Assembly: GCA_004151065.3 (NCBI GenBank)
Contig: NWUY0300037902.1
Coordinates: 1 to 23,992, forward strand
DNA from: Larix sibirica
Lineage: Eukaryota; Streptophyta; Pinopsida; Pinales; Pinaceae
Reading direction: 5' to 3'
Length of the DNA stretch: 23,992 bases
In this document: in pieces, positions 1 to 13,100 of the stretch
How the letters are laid out: each line of letters starts with the position of its first letter
Numbering within the stretch: position 1 is the first letter of the stretch
Notes under the pieces: model-generated
What the model was told of the DNA's origin: nothing
Seen by the model: the letters and a program-made list of their open reading frames with translations, nothing else
The model's database searches: none
Position numbers and translations under genes: made by a program

Positions 1-240
1 ATGTTGAGCTCATAATGAGTATATTGTTGTAACTGCTTCAAGCCCCGTTGTTGACCTTGCCTTTTGCCTTGACCTGGCCTTGTGCCTTGAGGAATCCGGG
101 GTTTGCGTACCATCCTCGAAATGACAAGAAGTGCTCAGGGGTTTTCCCCGGGACAATTGCCTGGAAAAAAAAACACTTGCCTAGTGAGAACTGTATAAAA
201 GGGTTTCATTACTGAATAAAGAGTTCCTTGAATTGTTTGG
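1..240 (+). mobile_element. Possible LTR 3' portion (weak)
   Basis: Has a TATA box (ctgtataaaaggg, about 190-202), then aataaag (about 216) and a C/T-rich region upstream, arranged like the promoter/R part of a plant gypsy-type LTR. The left part is cut by the window edge and no partner LTR or polypurine tract is seen. Confidence 0.3.
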
Positions 241-1630
241 TTGATGTGCCCAACAAGAGCTTACACACCTTGTATTCGTTCCCTTTTATGGTAGATGTAT
301 CCACTCCCAGCAATGATGCCATGTATGGTATGCATTCCAACTTCCACACATGGATGATAGATCATAGAATATGAGTAGCTGAGAAAAATATATTTTCTTA
401 AATGAAATCAAAATATACATTGTCCTAACCTTTCAGTTAAAAAAGAATGGTTCAGGATCTGTCTACCACCTGTCTAGAAAGGACTTATTACAGCCTTCCC
501 TTAAGGATTATATTAAAAATCAGATCATCACCTAACATCTATTATCAAATTGCCCTTCAGACCCATTTCAGCATTCCCCTATTCTATTCAGAACAGGAAA
601 ACACAAACATATATTTTGAAAATCAGATGAAGGATTGTGTTGCTTCTAAGAAAAGCTCCATCTTGAAACTCTTGCTCTATGAGGATCCCTTCCTACATAA
701 ACAAAGCATCTTTTCAGAGATGGTCTGCCTTTGATTATTGAACTTCCTGTAAATATGTGAGAGAAATTGTTTTAAAATTTCTTTTTAACTCCACAATTCT
801 GTTCATAGTCAGATTCAGAGCCAGATTTGAAAGTCTAGTGTGGCCATTTGCCCAATCAATCAAGGGTTTAGAGTATCCAAGATCCACATGGCATAAATCT
901 CTGCTCTATTATCGGTGCCTTGCCCTGCTCCAATTTCAAAGTGAAATAATGAGAACTGTTTACAAACAGCAGGCAACCAGAACCACAAATACCAGGGGAG
1001 CCCTGGCATGCACCATCAAAATAACCCCAGGGCGTAATAAGGTCTACGACAGGTTCTAACAGTAACCTTCATGATTTTGGCAATTTACACTTCCAATATA
1101 CTCCCATAGCCACTTCTGATAAGATAAGCCACCAACCCTGGAGAAGATTCTTTACCTTGGAATAAAGATTTGTTTATGGCCAAGCACAGTCCACAACCCC
1201 CACAGAACAAAACATGGCATTGCTTTATGGCTAGAGAGATTTGTCTGACACCAGGATTCAAAAGTCTTTTCCAATTAATCTTTATCCCATTGAATCTTAC
1301 AAGTTACCATTATAATTAGCATTTCTTTCCACACCTGTTTTGAAAAAGGACACAAGACAAACAAATAATTTACAGTTGAGTGAGTGAATCATGTTTGATA
1401 TGTAACTTTGAGAGATCCATAACAATTCCTAATCTCTGGGGCAACTTTCTCATGATCAGTTGGTCAGTTGGGTGGTGAGAAAATCCTGAGCAATTTGGAG
1501 CACCCACTTCAATAGTGTACAGATAAATCATTAAGAAGGGCTATTTGATTTTTGTCTACTTGCAGTTAGCTCCTAAGATTTCGACAGAAATCTTACATAA
1601 AAAGAGGGTACATTAAACAAGGTCATTGGA

Positions 1631-1658
1631 GAATGCAGGAAGAGGGATTCCTGCATTC
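1631..1658. repeat. Perfect 11-bp inverted repeat (hairpin)
   Basis: gaatgcaggaa (1631-1641), a 6-base loop gaggga, and ttcctgcattc (1648-1658). It lies in intron 8. The stem is too short for a plant microRNA precursor, and no function is inferred. Confidence 0.8.
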
Positions 1659-2578
1659 CCCAGGTTTGAGTAAATCAAGGGACATCCCCAAATGATATTG
1701 TGGGCATCCACATATATAAAGGACGTTAGCAGATGTAGTGAGATGACCAGGGTACATACCTCTGTTCCACATTCCAAAAGCATCTAGGCATCTCCAATGT
1801 CCATCTCTCTTTTTTTCAATAATGTTTTACTCAGGAGATAAAAAACCAGCTGAGCCTAAAAACCCCCATCTAAACAACCAATGTACTAAACACACCAAAA
1901 TCCTAATTTAACAGTCCCAATAACAAAACAAAAAAAGTCATTCAAACAAAAACTGAAAAATAGCTTGGGAGGACTTTTGTTCAACAAATGACTTTTGAGC
2001 AAGGAGTACTGTTTTTCAGCTTGGGATGGCTCAGGAGAGGAGTTTATCTTCATTTCTAACATGGAGAAGCCTTACAGCAGAAAGCTTTTGAGATTGAGAG
2101 AGCTTGGGAGAAGAGTTATGATGTTATCATAATTTTCAGCTTCGGAGGATCTTTTTATTTCCAACAAAAGCCTTGCAGGGAACCTCCGCCCCCCAGGCAC
2201 TTCCTCACATCTCGCAGATGATACCTAGTGTAAACCCATCAGCGCTGATTAGCTCAAGCGGGGCACACAATAGTGGCAGCCAGTCCCCCAAGACATCCTA
2301 CATGAAGCTCAAAGCACTCGTGACTCAACCACTTGAGCTAACCCACTGGGCTTCTTGGAAGGAGTCTTAAAACATAGATATTTTCAATTTGGGAGAGCAA
2401 TCTTCAAATTTTGAAGGATTTGATCTTGATGAAGCATTATTCTCTTCTCTTTCCCTTTTTAATCTGTTTTAGGCTTTTAGCCTAAAAAAGCAAAAGATTC
2501 CTTCTCTCTTTTTAGGTGGGGGGTTCTTTTGGCCCTTTGAAAGACAAAACTTAAACATCTATCCATGAAAAGGGCAGA

Positions 2579-3062
2579 GAAAGAAAAAGAGGGAATCATG
2601 GCAGAAAGCCAAATTTCAGTGAGACAACTGATGCCACAGGCACACAAAAATTACTCAAAAAATAATAAACTTGACCCCAAAAACTCGTGTTTATTAGCAT
2701 CTTCTCAGCATACAGGTTTGAGCTTAATCCATGTAAACTTAGCATCAAGCAGAAAGCAAAATGTATTCAATTCATATGGCAGCTGAGAATTTAAGATGTC
2801 TGTTCTTCTATCAAAAAAGCAAAAGAGGGCATCATGGCAGAAAGCCAACTTTCAATGGGGCAATTATTGCCACAGACACACTCTAATTGCTAACAGCATG
2901 ATAAAGTTGTTCCAATAAAACTCGTGTATATTATGCTTTACAACTTTTCAGCATAGAGGTTTAAACTTTAGGGTCAATCCATGTAAACTTAGCCTCCTGC
3001 AGAAAACAGAAATTATTCAGCTTCATATGGCAGCTGAGAATGTTAAGATGTCTGGTTCTCCT
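2579..3062 (+). repeat. Diverged tandem duplication, period about 236 bp
   Basis: Landmarks occur twice in the same order: gagggNatcatggcagaaagcca (2589 and 2825), actcgtgt, tccatgtaaacttagc, and tcatatggcagctgagaat followed by taagatgtctg (ends near 2810 and 3060). Indels separate the copies, so it is older than the duplication at 3621-3895. Confidence 0.85.
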
Positions 3063-3620
3063 ATTGGATAACCCCACACTTTCATTTTTGGTCTGATTAA
3101 TCAGTCATTGGGTTGCCAGGGTATCCATTTTAGACATGTATAATGTACTGATCATGGTCAGGGAAAAAACAGATGGTGCAATCTGAAACCTTTTCATAGC
3201 TGATTGCATTCCTAAACTGCTGGGGAATTATTTCTCATATATCTTCATCCAGTCTATTGAAAAAAACATAGCTGCCCATTGCTGACACAATTGTGTTAAG
3301 ATGGGTTTACACTTACAGTTTCCACTGAATGATTAGAGTATATGAAGAGTAGTTAGCACAATGTATGATCCACACCTATGGTAAAGAGATATCCGTCCAG
3401 GCGGATTCTAAGCTACAGCAGAAGATATTATCGAACTCTAGGTCCAAGTATGGGACTGCAACATGAAACCTCAAATACAGTTTCCATGTCATAATTCCAT
3501 TAGCAACTGCTTTCATGGAAAGAGAATACTACATGTAGCATGCCCAAAATGCATGACGTGGACATTGATTATGCATTTTAGATTCATGGAGAAGAGACAT
3601 AAAGAACCAATAAGCAAATC

Positions 3621-3895
3621 AGAAAGAAATATGACCAGGCTGCATCCTGGTAAAAGCATTCCTAAATTGAAATTATAGAACTGTACATTCTAACCTAAAG
3701 GGAGAGAAAAAAGGAAGCCTCAAAATGTAGCCATATTAAATGGTTTTGGAACAATAAAGAAAGAAATATGACCAGGCTGCATCCTGGTAAAAGCATTCCT
3801 AAATTGAAATTATAGAACTGTACTTTCTAACCTAAAGGGAGAGAAAAAGGAAGCCTCAAAATGTAGCCATATTGAATGGTTTTGGAACAATAAAG
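3621..3895 (+). repeat. 137-bp tandem duplication abutting the exon 8 donor
   Basis: Unit 1 (3621-3757) and unit 2 (3758-about 3895) both run from aaagaaatatgaccaggctg to ttttggaacaataaag with only a few differences. Unit 2 ends about 4 bases inside the intron, next to the donor GTAGC; unit 1 lacks the donor sequence. The duplication pushed the rest of intron 8 away without altering the splice site. Confidence 0.93.
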
Positions 3896-3899
3896 CTAC

Positions 3900-4133
3900 C
3901 TTGTTTAGTGTACGAACAGCTGCAAACCGGAGAACTGGCTTTGATGAGCTTAAAAATAGCTGCAAGACAGTAATAGCTGGAGTCAACTCTCGACTGGTCA
4001 CTCCACTCAACTCTGTTATAGATCTTGCAGCTTCAAATATGACCATTTCTGCTTTGTGCCGCAAACAACCCTCCAGATAGTCATAAAAAGGGCGCTCAGG
4101 TGCTTGTGTATTTAAACTTGATTCTCGTATAAC
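3900..4133 (-). CDS. COPG: gamma-COP exon 8
   Basis: 78 codons from [20 protein letters not shown] to AVRTLNK, including [20 protein letters not shown]. The acceptor is AATCAG. The donor is AAG|GTAGC at 3900/3899. The frame stays open past the donor, but homology stops at LNK and what follows is duplicated intron sequence. Confidence 0.95.
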
Positions 4134-7100
4134 CTGATTAAAATGTAAATGACTATTAGAAATACTATAGCATATACATTAGATTACTATCATTTCCATA
4201 CTGTTCAAACCCAGGTGTATTGAAAAGGCAATACATCCAACCTGACTGGTGTAACGGATCAAAAGGCATTGAGCTAAAGGTGAACGAACTGATCCTCTAG
4301 TTAAACTGGTCACCAGCTTGCTTACAGCCAAACGGTCATTTTGTCGAATCTGTAATAAAACAAATCAATTATGCAGGATTCTTTTCAATTTCAAAGTATA
4401 GTTCTAAATCTAACTGTCATTTCCAGCAGCATCAAAAATATTTTTATACTGGGATATAACCTCTCGGCATTTTGTTCTTAGCGAGGTTTTCCCGAAAGAC
4501 ATAAATCCTACAATTGCAAATCATCAATTTGAACATTCAAAAATATAATCCAATCCTACATTAAACCAAGATCTGTGCTATCGACCATAAAACCTGCATT
4601 CTTTAAAAAATCAAAGCTTGTACAAAACATTGAACAAGAAATGCAAAATCAAAGTTCCAAGATTTTAGCCTTTAGGCAAAACCTTGTGTCATGTTTTGCA
4701 CTAATGCATCGATTAAACTACTGTAAAAACTCATGAAAATGTGCTTTGCTCAATAATACACCATAGTGAACTCATGAAAACTCACAACTTAACGCTGTCC
4801 TTTGCAATAATGGATCATGGTAAACTGCTATATAAACTCATGGTAAAGGAGGCAAAGTTCAGACAGAAAAAGAAAACACATGCATGCAATAATCATAAAA
4901 ATGAAGTAAAACCATTCCATGAATGCATTCCTACAACCATCAACAGTAAAGCAGAAACTGACTCCAAAACAGTTTTACCAGCATTTTTACATCTGGACTG
5001 TGGGGTATGTATACACAGGTTCTGAAGCCTGGAGCACCTGAGATGTGCCCAGTATCTACTGTGAAAACTCATGACAATGTGCCTTACACAATAATACACC
5101 ACAGTGAACTCATAAAAACTCACAACTTCATGCTATCTTTTGCAATAACAGATCACAGTAAACTGCTATGAAAATTCACAGTAAAGGAGACAAAGTTCAA
5201 ACAGAAAAAAGAAATGCATGCATGCAATAATCATAAAAATGAAGTAACCATTCCAAGAATGCATTCCTACAACCATCAACAGTGAAGCAGAATTTGACTC
5301 CAAAACAGTTTTGCCAGCATTTTTACATCTGGACTGTGGGGTATGTGTCACCCCTAGATCTGCAAGGTTGACATGATGATCAGTTTTGTTTGTGATTCCA
5401 TCACAAACTGTTGCCAGAGAGAAGTTCTGTCCATTGCCATAGATGATTTTTCAGAGACTGTCCCAGCATGTTCAGATTGCTCTTGTGCCTTGGATGTACT
5501 TGCTGGAGATGGTATCAGTTGTACCAGTGCTATGATCTATTTCACCCTCGTTGACACATGGCAATGTTTTTCTTTTTTGTTGATATGACCATGGGAGGTC
5601 ACTTTTCTGCTCTATAGTGGCTCATAACACTTAAAAATAATGTTCATTACTAAGATGTATCATGGTGTAATCATAACTTCCCCTTAGACAAGTGTGTCAT
5701 CTTGAAGGTTAAGTTTTGTGACTTGTGTCCTTATGTTCATTACTGAGATGTATCATGGTGTAATCATAACTTCCCCTTAGACAAGTGTGTCATCTTGAAG
5801 GTTAAGTTGTGTGACTTGTGTCCTAATGTTCATTACTGAGATGTATCATGGTGTAATCATAACTTCCCCTTAGACAAGTGTGTCATCTTGAAGGTTAAGT
5901 TGTGTGACTTGTGTCCCTAGTGAACTAAGTAGGTGTTACATTCATTTCATAACATTTCACCTAGCCAGTTTTTGTACCTTGTCATTTCACTAGCCTTATC
6001 ATTCATTTCCATCAGTTTCCCCTTTGCGATTGATCTATCATATGTAATTCTTCAAGGTCTCAAACTATTTCCATGTATGAAAGCCTAGAATTAAAGCAAA
6101 AAGAGTCAATGTACTCAAGGTTGATGCTACTGAGTCAAATTGTAAAGTACATGAGCCATGCCCTCTTGCCATAAGCATATTCTCTAAGTCCCACAGTTAT
6201 CAAACCTAAATCTAAAGAAAAAGGGACCAACCAAAAAGAAAAATGAAACAAAGGGAACAATAAAGGCGCAGGGAAAGGGTAACTCATACTAAAAGCGCTC
6301 CCTTCGAAAGGTACACATGTGGAAGAAAAATCTAAACTCCTAGCTCTTGAAAGCTAAGAGGTAGACTTGTAGACCTATCGCTCACTGCTATAAGGGTCAA
6401 CTCACAAAGGTACTTTCCTTCCCTAATGTCACATTCAATTCATCACCCTCACCTAACTTAGGGATCTAGGTAATACACCTTGACTTAGGGGTCTCACATG
6501 TAATAGGGGTTACTGTTGGTCACACCATAATAAACCTAATGCTTGTTGGTCTCAGTCTTTATGCATTTTTGAAAATGTCAAAAGGAGATTATTGTTGTTT
6601 GGTCCTCCCTAGGATAGATTTAGAGATTTAATATTTATGGTTCTTTTATTTGAGGGTTTGTTGAGCCTAAACTCTATATAAGAGGCTCACATCATTTGTA
6701 ATTTGGTGTTGGTTAGAAAATAGAAAGATCAAATTCCTTTTTTGTCTAAAGATATTGAATGTATGTGGAGACCTATCTCATGATATGAGGCAAGTGTTTT
6801 GGTAGATCAAGCTTGGATGTGATGTTCAACCCCTCTCCTTTGCAAAGGTTAGTTGATTTAATTCAATCAAAAGTAAAATTTATTGCTTGAAAGGAAGTAC
6901 ACGAAAATCTCTTTCCTTTCTTATATGCTTTAGCACTTGGTAGATTGCTTGTAGAATTTTGAATCCTTTAGGAATGATTGCAGGTCCAATCTTTCATTGC
7001 TCCAGTATGTGCTAGATTGCTAGCCAAAGGTCTATCCCTATAGGCGAAACCCTTTCTTGAAGAATTTCTGCATCAAATTCCAAAGTCCTAAGTTGTCATT

Positions 7101-10100
7101 GGCATGAGTATTCAATCACTTCAACCCTAGAAACCCTGATAAACACCCCATTTTCCCAAGATAGAAGAAACTAGTATTTTCCCCAACCACCATCCAAAAA
7201 ACCCATAAAAATTTCCCTTTTATTTTATGTTTTGTCAATTGAAATCTGAAGTTTACCTTGTTGTCCTATCATTTCCAGATTTCAAGTTTTCCCAAGCCTA
7301 GGACTTATAACTGTTTGCATATCATTTAGGGCTTGCTTTTAGCTAGTTTAAATTCTGGAATTTATTATTTTATAACAGCTCTAAAACAGAATTAAACTAA
7401 GCCTAAGTAGTGCTGGAATTGTTGATCATTTGCTTGGGTAATTAATCTTTTAATTCACTGCCAATCTGTACCTTTCATTTTCTGCAATTTATAACCAGAT
7501 TTACAGCAAACCCTGGGTGTTGAAATAACTCCTTTAGATCAGATTCAGGGAGCGATTTTAATCATTATAATTCTGGAATTTATTTTTTCACATAAGCTAA
7601 CATATTGTTATTTTTGGTATTTCCTATTATCCTGTTGTGTGGCAAGTTTGCCCTTACCCAATCTGGAAGAATATGGATAAATATAACCAGCTTACAACAT
7701 TCAAATTGGAATCCTTCAGCTGCCAGAGATAATCTAAAGTTTTAAATTTACAGTATTACATTNATTAATCTTTTAATTCACTGCCAATCTGTACCTTTCA
7801 TTTTCTGCAATTTATAACCAGATTTACAGCAAACCCTGGGTGTTGAAATAACTCCTTTAGATCAGATTCAGGGAGCGATTTTAATCATTATAATTCTGGA
7901 ATTTATTTTTTGCATTCTATCATTCAATTTCCAGATTTGCAAAGATATCTTGTGGCTGTAATATCTTACACTTTGTGAAGTCTTTAAGTGAGATTTTCCT
8001 TTACTATACTCAGAATTATCTTAAGCAACATTTCATTTCTTTATTTTAAGTGTTTGTCTTTATTTCTACACTTTGAAACTCATTTTTGGCAATCACATTA
8101 ATTTGGGTCAATCAAATCTGCAATACACTCAGCCATTCTAGACCAGATTTAAATTCAACCCTCTAAGCTCTTATTCACTAAAAGAATTAATCTGAAATCA
8201 ATCAATCTTAGGGAAGCCCCCCTTGACCTTTCAAAGCAGGTCAAAAGTGAGAGTAGTGCACTAAGGTGACAGTGGTTCCTCTCCTATAGTTGCATCTAGG
8301 GGTAGGACTTGTGGGTTAGGACTTTCCCACTGTAACAGTATGCAAACCATGGTTTCTAAGCCTGGAGCATCTGAAACAGTCCTCGTACCTAGCCCATAAA
8401 GACAGTACGTACCAATTCTATGAGCAGCTATAGTTACCAAATTCAACCGAATCAACCCAGAAGATTGAAACTTTGTAAATAATTCAGTTCGGCTAAATTC
8501 TTCAATTCAAATTGATTTGATTCCATTTAAATAATGTTTATCTATGAACTTATAGATTGCTGCAGAATTCTAGCATGTTCTTTGGGCCTCACAATCCTCA
8601 AGAATGTGAAATGCATGTTCACTATAACAAATACAATTGAAATTATAGTTTTGAGAGCCATGTGATCTGTGATCGAGAGCCGTGAGCCCTTGGGATCTGC
8701 AAGGGAGGTTGTCCCCACTGGCATTCTACTCCAAAAGCCGAAAGGCTTAACAAATTTAAGGATTTTGTAATCAATCAATAAAATTAGCACCAAAGAATGA
8801 AGATTGAACACGCATAAATTTAAGAATCCAGATACACATTTAATTGCTGGAAGTAGTATTTAAGGAAATGGATTGCACTGAAGTAGTATTTAAGAAGGAA
8901 ACAAATGGCATTAAAGATGTACACTGCCAAATTTTTTCCATACTGGAATCTTTCTATCCAATTTTTTCCCACATAATACCAAATTCGAATTTGAAACGGT
9001 AACTAAGGTTTACCACATCAAGAATAAACTTGGAATATTTAAATTATCAAATAAATGAGGCATTATGATATTTACCATTTGTGAATGGACCATAGTCGAC
9101 CCACTTATCAACATATCTACTCTTTATAGAAAATATAACTTAACATAACTTCATTCTTGATTGTAGAAAGCATTTCCCTTATAAATCTCCCTTTCAACGA
9201 TTGTGAGGCATACTTCAAGGTTGTCTTCTCCATCAGGACTCGTTTTCCACCCCACGCACATTTACCCACTTCTTGAATAGGCCCTATCCTCTACTCGCAT
9301 CTGCCCCTTACTTGCATTCTTTACACGAATCAGCCTTGACACTTGTACCAACCCCACCCTTGTTTGCATCAACCTAGACACCTATGTTGAACCCCACACC
9401 CACGTCAACCCTTGTTGCATTGACCCTACCTCTTACAAATCAACTCCTTCTATGGCCAACCTTGACTGCACGTAGGTTCCATGTCACGTAAGCCATAACC
9501 TTCTTTCCTCCCCATAACCTTCTTTCATCACCTATGCCTCCCTTCTGCACTGCCTCATCTCCCTCCCCCTCATATGCTCACAGTGCCACCTTATCCCCTC
9601 TCCCTAACCCCTCTTCTATCCATCCCTTCAACCCCCAAGGTAATCCCTTAATGTTGAGACTCTAGATCTTAAGACCAAAATAGGAGGAAATTTGTTCTCA
9701 ACAGGGTTTATTTAAACAAGAAATTGATTCCCAACTTAGTTTGTAGGTAGAGGTTGTTAAAGGTAAGGATAAATCCCCCTGATGGATAGGTCAAGAAAAT
9801 TGTCCAAACCAAACTCATTGAGGAACATACTAAGCATACAAGAGAGTTGAACCTCAAGGTGATGAGTCTCCTCCCAACACCTTCTACAACCTCTAACCCC
9901 TTGCAAACAGGGGCCTTTTTCCTTCAATACAGCTTAGGTCTTCTAGACCTACCTCTAGAGAGTGCATGGTTTGGCTTGGCGTCCAATCTCTTCTATTGCT
10001 TCAAGACCGTGGGAGAAAGATTGCAAGCCCGTCAAGCTAAGCAACAACTCTTTTCTCTCCCCCTTAGGATATTCCTTGATGCAGATCACACAATATCCTA

Positions 10101-13100
10101 AGTGGCAGAGCTCTAACAATCCCAAGAACAATTAAAAACAACACAAAGGGGAAGGAAATGGGAACTTATCCCAGACCTCAAAGCTATGATCCAAGAATCC
10201 CTCCCACCTACCCTAGACCTACAAAAGGACACCCTCGTCAAGGCATTAACTAGGTCTTAGTGATTTCTAATAGGTGTTGGAATTGGAATGGAGTACTTTG
10301 GTTTTCCCTAGGCTCATTTCACAATCCACTCAAACCCTCGAATATTCTCTATTCAACCAAGACCCACACAAGTCATATTTGAATGGTACCAAACCACCTA
10401 GGTTATCATTGTTTCTCACTCTGCAAATAGGAGACTCAAAGTTCCAAGGTATTTCAAGGATTAGGAGTGGCTTGTTATGCTCAAAACTCTCCAATGCAGA
10501 GTCACCATGATAGCTTCAAACAACTTTACTCAATTCATGTAGGTCCAAATTGGTGGCATGTCCCCCCTCACCAAAAATCTAATCACAAATTGTTATTCCC
10601 CCCTGCATCATTAGACTTTACTCTACATAGAGATGTCAATAGGGACCCTTATAGAGACTTGTACAAGCATATTGTCCAGTTCTTAACAGTGGAGGAGGTC
10701 ATCCTCTTCAACGCATGCCAAAGACCAACAAATCCCACTTCACGATAGGTCTAAGGAGATTCTTTGTCTTCAAGAGAANATTAATCTTTTAATTCACTGC
10801 CAATCTGTACCTTTCATTTTCTGCAATTTATAACCAGATTTACAGCAAACCCTGGGTGTTGAAATAACTCCTTTAGATCAGATTCAGGGAGCGATTTTAA
10901 TCATTATAATTCTGGAATTTATTTTTTGCATTCTATCATTCAATTTCCAGATTTGCAAAGATATCTTGTGGCTGTAATATCTTACACTTTGTGAAGTCTT
11001 TAAGTGAGATTTTCCTTTACTATACTCAGAATTATCTTAAGCAACATTTCATTTCTTTATTTTAAGTGTTTGTCTTTATTTCTACACTTTGAAACTCATT
11101 TTTGGCAATCACATTAATTTGGGTCAATCAAATCTGCAATACACTCAGCCATTCTAGACCAGATTTAAATTCAACCCTCTAAGCTCTTATTCACTAAAAG
11201 AATTAATCTGAAATCAATCAATCTTAGGGAAGCCCCCCTTGACCTTTCAAAGCAGGTCAAAAGTGAGAGTAGTGCACTAAGGTGACAGTGGTTCCTCTCC
11301 TATAGTTGCATCTAGGGGTAGGACTTGTGGGTTAGGACTTTCCCACTGTAACAGTATGCAAACCATGGTTTCTAAGCCTGGAGCATCTGAAACAGTCCTC
11401 GTACCTAGCCCATAAAGACAGTACGTACCAATTCTATGAGCAGCTATAGTTACCAAATTCAACCGAATCAACCCAGAAGATTGAAACTTTGTAAATAATT
11501 CAGTTCGGCTAAATTCTTCAATTCAAATTGATTTGATTCCATTTAAATAATGTTTATCTATGAACTTATAGATTGCTGCAGAATTCTAGCATGTTCTTTG
11601 GGCCTCACAATCCTCAAGAATGTGAAATGCATGTTCACTATAACAAATACAATTGAAATTATAGTTTTGAGAGCCATGTGATCTGTGATCGAGAGCCGTG
11701 AGCCCTTGGGATCTGCAAGGGAGGTTGTCCCCACTGGCATTCTACTCCAAAAGCCGAAAGGCTTAACAAATTTAAGGATTTTGTAATCAATCAATAAAAT
11801 TAGCACCAAAGAATGAAGATTGAACACGCATAAATTTAAGAATCCAGATACACATTTAATTGCTGGAAGTAGTATTTAAGGAAATGGATTGCACTGAAGT
11901 AGTAGTTAAGAAGGAAACAAATGGCATTTAAGATGTACACTGCCAAATTTTTTCCATACTGGAATCTTTCTATCCAATTTTTTCCCACATCATAGCAAAT
12001 TCGAATTTGAAACGGTAACTAAGGTTTACCACATCAAGAATAAACTTGGAATATTTAAATTATCAAATAAATGAGGCATTATGATATTTACCATTTGTGA
12101 ATGGACCATAGTCGACCCACTTATCAACATATCTACTCTTTATAGAAAATATAACTTAACATAACTTCATTCTTGATTGTAGAAAGCATTTCCCTTATGA
12201 ATCTCCCTTTCAATGATTGTGAGGCATACTTCAAGGTTGTCTTCTCCATCAGGACTCGTTTTCCACCCCACGCACATTTACCCACTTCTTGAATAGGCCC
12301 TATCCTCTACTCGCATCTGCCCCTTACTTGCATTCTTTACACGAATCAGCCTTGACACTTGTACCAACCCCACCCTTGTTTGCATCAACCTAGACACCTA
12401 TGTTGAACCCCACACCCACGTCAACCCTTGTTGCATTGACCCTACCTCTTACAAATCAACTCCTTCTATGGCCAACCTTGACTGCACGTAGGTTCCATGT
12501 CACGTAAGCCATAACCTTCTTTCCTCCCCATAACCTTCTTTCATCACCTATGCCTCCCTTCTGCACTGCCTCATCTCCCTCCCCCTCATATGCTCACAGT
12601 GCCACCTTATCCCCTCTCCCTAACCCCTCTTCTATCCATCCCTTCAACCCCCAAGGTAATCCCTTAATGTTGAGACTCTAGATCTTAAGACCAAAATAGG
12701 AGGAAATTTGTTCTCAACAGGGTTTATTTAAACAAGAAATTGATTCCCAACTTAGTTTGTAGGTAGAGGTTGTTAAAGGTAAGGATAAATGCCCCTGATG
12801 GATAGGTCAAGAAAATTGTCCAAACCAAACTCATTGAGGAACATACTAAGCATACAAGAGAGTTGAACCTCAAGGTGATGAGTCTCCTCCCAACACCTTC
12901 TACAACCTCTAACCCCTTGCAAACAGGGGCCTTTTTCCTTCAATACAGCTTAGGTCTTCTAGACCTACCTCTAGAGAGTGCATGGTTTGGCTTGGCGTCC
13001 AATCTCTTCTATTGCTTCAAGACCGTGGGAGAAAGATTGCAAGCCCGTCAAGCTAAGCAACAACTCTTCTCTCCCCCTTAGGATAATCCTTGATGCAGAT

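Larger units (their letters stand above)
1..3899 (-). other. COPG: gamma-COP intron 8 (incomplete)
   Basis: The donor GTAGC is at 3899. I looked on the minus strand for the next part of the trunk (about 60-70 residues after LNK in plant gamma-COP) and saw no matching frame, so the intron probably exceeds 3.9 kb. It holds tandem duplications at 3621-3895 and 2579-3062, a possible LTR end at 1-240, and otherwise AT-rich sequence without recognisable genes. The small open frames at 447-734, 757-1059 and 3463-3678 resemble no family I know. Confidence 0.8.

Noticed and set aside
447-1059. Two plus-strand open frames (447-734, 757-1059) as genes
   Set aside because: No recognisable motif, no splice context, AT-rich composition, and they lie inside intron 8 of an intact gene on the other strand.
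3810-3899. Extension of gamma-COP coding past 3900 (VALLFQNHS...)
   Set aside because: A GTAGC donor lies exactly where the homology stops, and the extension is part of a duplicated intron unit.
4893-5351. Paired minus-strand frames sharing [13 protein letters not shown] as a small gene family
   Set aside because: They are the two copies of a non-coding tandem duplication; the copies differ by indels that do not preserve frame.
5511-5530. Primer-binding site of a copia element (tggtatcag)
   Set aside because: Only nine bases match the usual methionine-tRNA site, and no LTR end directly precedes it.
5641-5919. CRISPR array
   Set aside because: The 93-bp units are contiguous with no unique spacers, and the context is a plant intron.
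8261-11827. Identical minus-strand frames at 8261-8455/11277-11471 and 8542-8811/11558-11827 as a duplicated gene pair
   Set aside because: Their duplication only reflects the 3.0-kb repeat. They have no legible domain, and the repeat itself is probably an assembly artefact.
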